From: Onchocerca lupi
Lineage: Eukaryota > Nematoda > Chromadorea > Rhabditida > Onchocercidae
Assembly: GCA_028564675.1 (NCBI GenBank)
Contig: JAOVVO010000161.1
Span: 1 to 64,000, forward strand
DNA length: 64,000 nt
Reading direction: 5' to 3'
Numbering within the stretch: the first letter of the stretch is position 1; every line of letters begins with the position of its first letter. Shown piece after piece: positions 38,801-50,800 of the stretch. Under the pieces are notes generated by a model. It saw only the letters and a program-made list of their open reading frames with translations. It was not told where the DNA came from and ran no database searches. A program made the translations under genes and the position numbers.

Positions 38801-41800
38801 AAAATTTTTCGAAATTTCCAAAATGATTTTTCAGATTAAAAGATTTTCCCTTTCTTTTTGAAGCAATATCTTTTCCTATATATATACATTTTTTTTACTC
38901 CTTTAATTTCACATTTCTAGAAATATAAACTATTTGTTCGGCAAACACTACGAAGTAATTTTTCTTAAATGAAATGAAAAAAAGAAAAGGAAAAAGCATA
39001 GAATAAAAACAAAACTTTATCGATCATGCTCATTTCAAGAAGGCTCTTTTCAGCCAATTTGTCTCTCTTCTCATTTATATCTCCTTTATAAAGTTTGTTC
39101 AAAAAAAGGAAAAAAACTTCTCACTTTTAAAAAAAAGAAAATCAATTTCATTTCATTTCAAAAATAATTTTTACGATTTGTTGGCAAAAAGAAAAAAAAA
39201 GAATTTTCTTTGGCCAATTTTCTGAATATTTTTGGATTTTTTTTTTTTTCATACAATTCTTATTGAAATCAGTATAGCATAAATACTGGAACAAATTTTG
39301 AGAATTTTTTAGAATTTCCTACTTTTAGAAATTCCATTTTTCAAAATTTTTTCACCAGAGTTTTTTTTAAATCTCATCCTTCAGTTTGTCTTTTTTAGTT
39401 TTTTTACTTTCTTCCTTACTATTATATTTTCTTTGTTTGCAATATTTCAACAATAATATGTCTTGCTTAACTCTAGGACTACAATAGCTAACGAAATTCC
39501 GAATTAACGATCCGGAAAATTCGATGAATTTCCGGAAATGATTTTTGTATATTATCTGATTTTGTTAATCAATGTACAAATAATTTGTTTATCTCAATTA
39601 TTTGCTCAAAATTGGCTGAATAAGTGGTAACAAGTGGTTGGCCAATAGCAAAAGATTTATCATTCCCTTCTGGCCAAATAGTCCTTGTTCAATTTTTCAA
39701 GTAGAACTAGCAAGAAGTGGCCAAGGCCTCTTCTCCATCTTTTATTTTTTATAAGCAAATTCCTCTACTACTACTACTTGGCTCTTTTCTCTCAACTTAT
39801 TTATTCATTAAAAAGAATATAAAAGATTGGGAAAAAGGAGAGAGGACGGATTTCAAGAGTTGTCACCATCAGTTGAATATTTCTTTAGTTCTTTTATTTA
39901 AATTTTCCCTTGACCTATTTCATTTTCCAGTATCTCTTTTTATTCCTCAAATCTTTACGGATTATTTGAATTTTACTTTTTTGCAAAAGTTTGCAAAATA
40001 CCTTTTTTTTTTTTTTTTTGTAAATGCACAAAAAAAAGTTGAACTATAAAAAGATTTGCTTTTTTTCTGCAAAAATCTCAACCACATCTGTTCAACGAAG
40101 TGTGAAAGATGTGATTGAGTAGACGATTTGGATAGCCGAAATTTATTCGGTAGGATAGGATTGTCTGGTACTTCTCGAAAGGTCAAGAGTCATTTTGTTT
40201 ACTGGGAAATCCATCATCTTGTCCTTGAGATTAACACTTTCCGTGAGATTCATGGGGTCAATTGTTTGATCGAATGTTATATTGTTGAATCTCATCAAAA
40301 TTCGGCACTTTTACGTGTTATTATGATTGGTCATTCATTCTAAGGTCATGACCAAGAAGAGATGAGTACCAGAGATGATTTGAAGTATAAAATATTTCTT
40401 AAATGATAATTTAAATTTTCGAAAATTATTTTTTTAATAATAAATTTTTCGTTGGAAAAAAGAATTAGCATGAAAAATTTTCAAATTTTTAGAACGGTCT
40501 CTGTATTAGTAAATTGAATTTTAGTTTCAATCGTAATAATTTGTTTGCATGTATTAGATTCAATGAATTATTTTTTCTTTTCTTTTTTTTTTGGAAAGTT
40601 TTCATATTCAGTTGTACTTATTTCTCATTATTTAACAAATCTATGCTTAAAATCTAGAAGTTTGTACTTCAGAATCCATATCTTACCTTAATGAAGGATC
40701 TAAAAGTTGTACTTTAGAATTCATACCTTACTTTAGAGGGCACTCTTATCACTCTTACATTAGTGTACAAATTACACTTTAATCTTCCCTGATATTCAGG
40801 TCACATTCTTAGATTCTACATTCTATCTTAGTATTCAGATTACACTTTAATTTTCACGTTCTAGCTTAGAATTCAGATCACACTTTAGATCCCACATTCT
40901 ACTCCAATATTTAGATACACGTAAGTTTCACGTTTTTCTCTAGTATTCAGTTCGCACGTGAAATTTCAGGTTGTACTTTAACATTTATTTCCTACGGACG
41001 TGAAATCACATCTTAAATGTCATCATTTTTACGTTTTCCAAACTTTAATGTATTTTCCATCTCATCAAAAAGATTTAGTGAAAAAAGTAGCCCTTTCTAA
41101 CATTCCCGCCACATTCACTCTCATTCGTGCTCTCGCAGTCTTTTCTTCATTGCCTCTTACCGTCTGTCTGTCTGTCAGCACTACTTATATCTGGTCAGAG
41201 AGACTACTTAAATAAGGGCAGAAAGAGAGAGAGAGAGACGAAACAGCTGTCCACTCCCTGTCCATTCTCACCTAAAAGTCAAACTCGATGAACATTTTTC
41301 ATTTCATGCTCTTTCGTACTTTTTCTCCCTTTATCTATTCTCCCGGTATTTCCCAGATCTCCGGTAATTCTAGTTGCTTTTTCCTCGGCGACTAAGAAGT
41401 GTAGACATAATGGAAAGGATAGACAATTCTGCCTGCGGAATCTCTTTCCCAGCAATGTTGCATTGATGTTCGCCTATTTTCAAAATTTCTGGTTTCGTCT
41501 GATTGAATTTCATTTTATTCAACGATTGATGAAATTTTGATGTCTGAAAATTCGTTTATCAATTTTTTGGTATTACGTCTTTCGTAAGAATTTGCGAATA
41601 TCATTAATTGGCAACTAGTCAACAACTTCTAGTTGGAGTTGGCATTATTAATGTACTAATGGATGCTCTTTGACCTTTTAGGATTTCCTTTGTTTCTGAT
41701 TCAAAAAAAAGAATGCATTTTTCCAATACCCATCACTGTACTCAAAAAGTTGAAATGGATGTAAAATTTTCAGCTTTTTTTTTTTTTTTTTTTTTTAATG

Positions 41801-44800
41801 TTGAAATGTAAAATCGTTCTTTCTGAATAATCGATTGCACAAAACTTTTGCATAAATTTCTCGTCAGCGGTAAATAGTAAGGAATAAATCATTTCATTTC
41901 ATCGTCCTAATGGAATCTAACCTTTGAAGCTCTGAAAAGGCTTTTATCTCGACGACCTTTGTACTTGCCGAAATGTCAAACGGTCCACTTTTCTATGAAT
42001 TTCAAAAAATCCGCTGAACAGTTGTAGAAAAAATGGTTGGAATTAGATAATCTGGGTTCGATAGATAGGTGCTTATTGATTGACTCATGATCGTTGATTT
42101 TACGACTTTCCATTTTTTTTTTCAAAGAACTGGAAGAAATGAATGAAGATAAATGAGATGAAATTAATTCCAAATTATACTGCACTATTTAATTCTATTA
42201 ATAAGTTCTAGTATCATAGGATTCATCAATTAGTAGTACGTTATCAAATAATTAGGCTACGTTTAATTAAGCTTTGGATTTGTCTTTGCTTACAATTTGG
42301 AATTCAAAATATTATATTTTGGGTAAAGTTTATCCATCAGTTATTTTGTAAGTTGCATCGATTATTTAATGTACTTATTCCTTATAAGCTAATATGAACT
42401 TAGTGAACAACTTCAATTAAAGTTTTTTTTTTTTTTTTAAAAATTTCAATGTAGTTTTAAATTTTTTTTTTAAAAAAAAATTCTCAATATAGTTTTAAAG
42501 TTTTTTCAATTTCTTATTAACTTCAATTGACTAATTTTCTGTAGCAAATTTCTTCTTATAATCTTCTTTTTAGCATGCAGTTTATGGAAATTTTCAAATT
42601 CTTATGTCGTTTTGAAAAAACTCTCATTTACATTTGCTTTGTTAGGGAAGAAAGGGCGATGAAATTTCCATCATTTTTCTTCTTATATTTTTCCTATTTA
42701 AATTTCAAAAAGATCTGCCATGCAAACTTCAAAATGTGAGTACCATAAAAAAAAGGTTAAAGTGGAAACTTTAAATTACAACAAAATGATATCTGTAGTA
42801 CCAACAAAGTGATCATCGTATCGTTGATGATGGTACCATAGATGAAAGCTTTTATGGTACTCACTTTTTGCTGATATTTGTTGATTTCTTTACTGATATT
42901 ATCATTTGCTTTTTTGTTCCATGAATGAATGGATGTTGTAATTTAAAGTTTCTAGTAAATTTACCACTCATTTTACAACTTTTCTTTGAAATGATCCGAA
43001 CCAATGAACTATTTCTTTCTGTTTATTTGCCGACAATTGAATAGAAAATGCTATCGAATGGTACGATTATAATGTATAAAAGAAAATATAAAGCAAGTAG
43101 TTTCTTCAATTTCCTTTTTTCTTGCATAAATTTCCCTTTCGTTTTTTTTTTTTTTTTGCAATTTTTAATTTTTTCTTAACCTTCGAAAGTTACCGTAAAT
43201 AAATTTGTAAAATGTAATCAATGGGCTGGAAATTTTGTATAAATTTCGACAAATTCACATACCGTTTTTTTTTTTTTCTTTTTTGAATGCAATTGATCGA
43301 CTGGTGATAGATTTTGATTCTGATAGCAATGATGAAAAAAAAAAATGTCAGCGATCATTATCATAAAAGATTTTAAGTTTTTTTTTTTCTTTTTTTTTCC
43401 ACCATAAAACCATTTTACATCTGAATAATTCTTTCCCAAAATTTTTTGATTGGAAATTTAACGATTTCATACAAATTGATCCGTGAAATGATTAATTCTT
43501 TTTTTTTTCCTTTTTTTATTAATAACATTTTTGTCATCCGAAGAAGAACGGTTTAGTAGTAATTCTTCTTTTGACATTGAAAATAGGCTACTGCTACAAG
43601 TGACAATCAAATCTTTTCACGAAACAAATTTCCTTTTTTTTTTTTGGTTTCTAAAACATTTTATAAATTTGTCCTGTGAGAAGATTATTTTACCTTTTAA
43701 TGACATATTTGAAACTACCAATTGTGTTTTTCTTTTTCATATCATTTTTGAATTGAAATTTAACTTCTGGTAATGGTCATGAAAGATAATTTTGAATGAG
43801 AAAAATAGCAGTTGAAGGAAAAAACTATGAAAAAGAGGTACAATTTCTTGTTGATCGATGGGTCGTCCCTCAATTTTGCTCTCCGAACATTTCAAACTTC
43901 ATTTGTTGCTTGATTTGTCCTCATCGATGTCGTGATAATTGTTTTCATCGTTCAATGGAAACTATTTCATCGGAAGGCATTTTTAAAAAATCGATAGAAA
44001 TATCCTTAAAAAAAAAAAAAAAAAAAAAATTTCTATTTAATTTTGCTGTTAATTGATTAGATTGAAGTTATCATGGATTAATTGATAAATTTAAAGTTAT
44101 TATGAATTAACTGATAGGTTTGAAATTATCATGAATTGATCATGAAGATTTGAAATTATTACAGAAATAAGCACTTTATAATTTTCAAGGTGACATTAGA
44201 ATATATGATAAATTAATAGCACGAAGCGCTGAATATACATCCTAATTATCCTCACTTAATTACCCTCACTTTTCAATCTCATCTTGTTGCTTTGATTTTC
44301 ACTAATGATGGACAAATTGTCATTTTATTGAATCGAAAATCGAAAAAAAAAACTTTTTTTAAATCCAAATCTATTGAAATTTTTAACATTTTATTAGCCA
44401 TTTATTTCTTCTTTTTCTGCGCATTCCCTTCTGATTTATTTTTTCTATCTTAATCTTATTTTTTTATGCGACATCATCATTTTTTTCAATTTATAAAAAT
44501 TCTTGATTCAATTTTTATTTATTTTTTTTTTAATTCTAAATTTATTCGATTTGATTTGAATAGTAATTTGTCGAACAATCATTGCAGGAAGCTATTAATG
44601 GTTTGTGATATGTATGAAATTTCATATCGACTGTAATTGCTTCAAAAATGAAGAATAGTTGTAATTAAAAAATTAGGAATAAGTAAAAATCTGGAATCAA
44701 AATGCAATTTTTCGTTTTATCAAAAGAACAACCACTAATAGTCTATTCACTAGAAATAAATTCAATGAAATTATTCAATTCTTGTGTCGTACATATCATT

Positions 44801-47800
44801 CAGGAAATTGGTGTCTAAGCTTATCCGGATTATTATCATATCACTATTTGCAAATATATTTGCTCTGCTAGACTACATGAATTTATTAATTCTGATAATA
44901 ATGATTATGTAACTAAAGATTATTACTATTGAAATTTACATAATTTTTTTTTTTGAGAGTTTAGTGATAGAAACTCGATATATAATTTCGTATTTCTTTT
45001 CAAAGTAACAATGCAGAATTCTGCATTTTTGTTTTTGCATTTTTATGAAGTGTAGAAGAAAAATGCAGAATTTTGTGAAGAGAAAAGATGAAAAATTTTA
45101 TCAAAAATAAATGATGTGAGAAGTTCTCACATCTCAGAAGAATCTAGAAACTCAGAAGTTTTTTTTTTTTTTTTTTTTTTGCAAGAATCTTCATGATTTA
45201 TCCATGTCTATGTTTGGTCAAAATAATTTTGATTCTTTCCGACATCTTGTGAATGTGAAAAGTTGAAATGTTGTGGAAGGGGAAGATAGATAGAATTGTC
45301 AGTTTCAGAATGTGTTCTTCTCGATTCTCGAACAATCTTTTGCAAGTTTTACAACTTATCTTCTCCTGATGAATGTCGAATTTTGAAATAATCATCCTAG
45401 TCATTAATGATGTTTTAAGGGATGTTCAAATATACTCTCTCTTGCGTTTAAATTTTCCCTTCCAATCATTTTTAACCGAAATTTTCCATAATTTTTGACT
45501 TTCATTTCCTTTTTTTTCTTTTTTTTTTCAGCTCCCTTTCTCTTTCAGAATTAAATCTCTTAGGAGTCATTTTTTTCGTTTTGGAAAAAAAATTTTAGAG
45601 TATAACAAATTGGATTTGAAATTTAGAAGAAAAAAAAACGCCGGAAGACTTTTCTTGCATTTTAAACGCAAATTTATTTTATTTGCTCTTTCTAAATATA
45701 CTTTTTAGTGGTGGAATTGAGTTTCTCCATAAATTCAAAGTCATTTTTTAACGAAGAATTTCTCTCTCTTCATTATTCAGAACTTCATTTTGCACTGATG
45801 AAAATAGCGATCCTTTTCGATTCTATGAATGCTAACAGTCATATCATTATCATTATTATCAAATCTTATCAAAAAATGCTTTTTAGCATTTTCCTCTTCT
45901 TTACTGTTAAATTTTATCTATTTAGCATGCATCAATATATTTTTTCCTTTTTTTTTTTACACTTTTTTCCTCTTTGCAGTAAGTGCAAAAGCATGTTGCT
46001 GTGATAAAAAAGGTCATGTTCTATAAATAGGTTAAAGGTCAAACTAGCTATTGCAGTTTTTTTACTTTCTGTGTTCTAAAATGCAAAACTCGTTCTACTC
46101 AACCTTATTTATTCTTTTTCACCATTCTTGTTTACATTTATTTACATATCGGTCGAAATTATTGATACAGGATTTAAAGTAGTGATTCATGGCTGAGTCA
46201 GATGTTTGATATGTAAACGAGAGGAAAAAGAAATCAGTCGTATCACTTCGTTATCACCATAACATTCTACGTTCAAATTCTTCATAAATTACAACGCGTT
46301 TTGAATGTTTTTGTCTTTTCTATCGTAATGCAATTCTTTTTCAGGATTATTCAAACATCTAAACTTTTGGAAAATTCGGAAGAATTTGGAGTGACTTTGT
46401 GGTTAGGGTCAAATGTCACTGCCATGTTAAAGCCACATTAGTCTTTCCTGTTACTTCAAGCCTTTCCTCTTCCTTCTTATCAATATCATAGTGTCTCTAT
46501 TCACTGCTTTATCATCATTATCAACAAAGTGCCTTCATCATTATTAGAATCTGTATGAAAACTATTTCCTACAAGAAATAAGTTGATTCACTGCCACAGA
46601 AACCGAATATTTAAATTGAATTGTACGTGCCAGCTATTTGCAGATTCTTTCATTCCTAGAAGCCTTGCAATTGCTTTTTCTTCTCCATTTTTTTTCTGAT
46701 TCATCTTTTCTACTGATTATCGATTTGCAAAAAGTTCGGAAGAAAAGTTATTTCCCTGCTAGCTAGCAGACGTGAAGTTGAAAAAGGAAGAAAAAAGAGA
46801 AAATCTGCTCCTAAATTTCGTTCCCGAGAGGATTCTCTGGAAGTAGCAATTTTCCTTTTTTTTATAGTTGTTGGATTACGAAGATCCAACACAACGTGAC
46901 GGTTTCACGCTCGGTATACGTGTTTATGATGGCCGATACAGCGCAACGACTAAAGTGCACATCGAGTTACAAGACCGAAATGACAATCCGCCGGTCATCA
47001 ACGGACCACAATATGTCCAGCTGCATGAAGATGCATGGCTCGGCAAACAGGTCGCAAGATTTACGGTGCAAGATGCGGATGCAAATGATACCGCTGTGTG
47101 AGTCCATCATCGATACTAGTAGTACCAGTGTTGTAACTAATTCCATTCCGCTGCGGAATTTTCAGCATGAATGCATTCCGTCACAGACACTTTGCATATC
47201 ATCAACAGACCATTTGAGTAAACATTATATTGCGAGAAATTCAAAAAATTCTATGCTTTGGAGGCTTCTTATTCTGATTACTTTATGTATATCATCATCA
47301 TCATCATCAGTAGGAGTAGTAGAAGGCCAAGAATTACCGCAATTCTTCCTTGATTCCCTCCATAGCCGATCACGATTCGTGAATTTTGCTGATAATCAAA
47401 GTAAGGGTGATAATAAAAGTAAAAATGAAGGTCGGGCTATTGTTGTAACATTGACCAAGAATTTAACGGAAGATACACCCGTAGGAACCCTAATTGCAAC
47501 ATTTCGTGCCCGAGATAAGGATTCATTGACACATAATTTGACGTAAGTTTGTTTTTCTTTTTCTTTTTTTTTCGAAAAAACTTTTATTAAATTAATTGCA
47601 AAATTTCTCAACTAGAGTTTTTAACTTTTGACATGCCTATGTATGAGTCATCATTTGATTTCACATTATTTACAATTTCTTCATGAGTAACCTTTTGATC
47701 GTTTGCGACGTATTAAAATTATTTTATGATATTATGAAACCAATTTTCAACAAATATTAGCTTTTAAAATTAAGAAAATACTTCAGATATGCATGCAGTT

Positions 47801-50800
47801 AATCTTGATACGAATGTAGCCGAATATTTATTATTTTATTTTATTTAAATTTTAAAATTGTCGAAATTTTTAAAATATTTTCTTTTGAGAAATATGTTTG
47901 GCAGTTTGATGTTGCATTAAGCATTAACGATTGTATGTGTGTGTATTTTTTGATTTGAAATGATCGAGAAATGATTGCACTGCGATTATCGAAGGGTCTT
48001 CTTCAATGTCTGTTGATAATTAATTATCTTGTTGTGCGATCAGTTACGAATTGCTGATAAAGAAGAATTTTGAGCGTTTTCTAAAATTCGAAATACTTTT
48101 ATTAATGACTGAGGAAGAGATGGATGTATTTTGATATTTTATAGTGATAACATTCCTTTTCTTTATCATCATTCTTAATTTCCTATAAATTTACCCTTGT
48201 TCTCTATGAAAAGTATGCATTTGTATTATTCAGTAAGCTGCAATCAGGAGAAGATGATAGATCATTCTTCAGAATTTTGACCTTTCAATCAGGATTATTT
48301 TTAAAGAACGAAATAAATGATTAGTGATGATAATCATCCAGACTGATAAATATCAAACCAATTAATAATAATAATGAATAGAAAAGGAAAAAATTATAAG
48401 TTCGGGTGTGGAAACTTCAATCAAGAGGAGATTGATAAACCGTTCTTAAGAATGACCTTATCATCCAGGACTACTTTTTTTTTTTAAGTTTAAGGATGAA
48501 AAAATTTATGAACAGAGATCACTTATAAAGTCCAGTATTTTCATTATTAGCAGATAATTTTGTCCAATCGAGTAGCCAATTTATTCCATCTTTCGAAAGA
48601 AAAAAATTTGAAATTTGAAAAATTTGACTGTTTTGAACAATTACAATTGTTCGAACTTTCTTTGATGATATCAGACAGAGCCGATGTCCCGTCCATTGTT
48701 CTTACTCCTTTTTCACATTCATTTTTTTGACTAAAATCACAAAGGACAACTGTTCCCGGTTCAGAACGATAAATATTCCTATTGATGGAAAAAATTTTGT
48801 ACGTTAAAAAAAGGGAAAAGAATCTGTTCCTTTCATGATTAGGTTTAGAATCACATTAATCAGAATCCAAATTCAGAAATTTTACTGCAATAATTAAGTA
48901 TTGTTAGAATTTTGAATTTAAATCACAAGACAAAAAAAAAAGAAAAATAAACGAATATCTATTTCATTATTCTGGAAAAGGAAATCTGGAAAGCAAAGAA
49001 TTGAAATTGTTTATTAATTAGTTAAAATAAACTCATTTAAACAATTCCTAATGGGAATAAAAATAGAAATTACTACTTTTTATAGGTCCAAATTATATTG
49101 ACCTCTAATTATAGAGGTCACAGGGAGATTTAAATAGTTGTTTACCATTTAATAGAGAGAACTGAATATTAATCCTCTAACATTCGGTGTTGTAATTATC
49201 AACTCATCCCGACATCACACCTGTTGTATGACCTTCGCAAGTGTTTAATATATTTTCTCTGATCCTAAAATGATAAAATCAAAATTTTTTCTATTTTCAA
49301 AAAAAAAAAAAAATAAATAAGTAAACTTTCGACACTTTCAATATCAATCATTCTTATCAATTTAGTAATACTTGCACTTAAGTTGCTAATCGATACATCG
49401 TTTAGCCATAGTTTTATAAACTTTGGAAGGATGATAAAAAAAAAAGAAAAAAACTTTTTTCCAGAGAAAATAATTTTGTCTAATCTTGCAAATTGCTAAA
49501 AAAGCTCTAAGTTATTTTCATATTTCTTGTTGACATTGTTCAAATATTTTATTCATGGGTTATGTGACCTTTTAGCAATCGATGACCTCCGTATGTTTCA
49601 GATTATATTGTCATAATATTGCGTAACAAGCATAAATGAATGCTAGAAAGAATATCTAGTTTGAGAGATAGAGCATAAGGCGCTTGAAAATAAGCATTTT
49701 TAGTCGATCATTAGGCTCATTTTGGATTGAAAAAGGTTCCAAAGCTTATGGCAATATTCACAAAGTTGGATTAAAACAATGTTATTGCAATTGGTCTTTG
49801 TACTCTTTTAGCTAACACATTTGCACGACTAGCCTAATTATGCATAAAATAAGTTAATTATCTAAATGGCACAGTATCTTATAAAAAAACTAATAATTTC
49901 CATTCTACTCCGAAGACATGGAATGAGGATAGATATTAAATTGCGAAAATTAAGGGGAAAATTAAGAATTTTTTCTTTTTCTTAAATTCCTCAGAAATTT
50001 CAATTTCCCCGGATGTAATAGAAAAAGTATAAAATTCAAAAATTGGTAGAAAAGTATTATATTGCAAGTTTGTATGAAGTCTTAAAGATTTGATTATGTT
50101 AATAAATAAATATAAGCGAAAGTAATAAATTTTTCTTTGAAAATTCAAGATTTTAAAAATTTTTTAGAAAAGAGAAATTTGAATTTTATAGAATTTATTA
50201 GCCATTATGTTTAACATATTATATTCGTTTTAAACGGTGAAGAAAGAAAAAAAGGTTTATTTTTATTCCAAAAAAAAGTTTATTTAAAGAAAAAAAAAAT
50301 TATTTGGTATAAACGTAATTTGATTTTCCATGAAAGTTATGAAGAAAATGTCTCAATTTAATTTTCCAAAATGATGAAAGTTACCAATTCTATTTGTTTA
50401 AAAGAAATAGAAGGATGAAGTAGTATGGAAATATATGCTATGAAAAAGAAAGAATAGCTCTCGTATTAGAATTAAATTCTTAATTTCATTCAATACAAAC
50501 TATCCATCTTTTGGCACATTTGCTAGGCTTAGGCTTAGGCGCCTAATAATTTATATCGATGAAGTGAGCATGCAAAAGCCTGGACATCATTGCAAAGACG
50601 ATTTAAAACTAATTAAATTTATTCCCATCGTATGCTAGCTACATCTTGTATCGGTCATTCGGATGGGAAAGCTAATGAAGTACCCAACTGGTCAGGCAAA
50701 TTTGAGATGAAATGAGGAAGAAAATTAGCATTAGCAAAGAAGGGATTTTGTCGGATTTCCTGGAAAACCAAAAAAACTGAACGAATTAATTATGAAAATA

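Larger units (their letters stand above)
22425..46867 (+). other. Giant 24.4-kb intron separating long-isoform exons
   Basis: The donor AAG|GTTGTT at 22425 and the acceptor TTTATAG at 46861-46867 join VGVLRVKK to LLDYEDPTQRDG in phase 0, completing a normal EC repeat. No other exon, RNA gene or transposon open frame could be supported inside on either strand. The open frames present are short, A/T-driven and without motifs. By analogy with C. elegans hmr-1, the intron or its 3' end should hold the promoter of the short isoform. Contents seen: foldback element 23515-23746, minisatellites and duplications (listed separately), (CA)n near 28881, GAT and GGAT runs near 28941 and 32961, and a GAGA tract with a CAGCTG box near 41220-41255. 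Confidence 0.8.

Noticed and set aside
45198..45404. Minus-strand frame with CKTCKRLF, zinc-finger-like
   Set aside because: Only one CxxC pair, no partner His/Cys pair at the right distance and no splice partners; chance is likely.
22425..46867. CRISPR array, operon, prophage or bacterial (Wolbachia-type) insert
   Set aside because: No regularly spaced identical repeats with unique spacers, no long open frames, no bacterial-like genes; the repeats are diverged minisatellites.
46896..47252. Open frame upstream of and continuous with the signal-peptide exon, overlapping the long-isoform exon in another frame
   Set aside because: The upstream part has no protein character and the signal peptide begins precisely at Met 47253; shadow of the real exon in the +1 frame.
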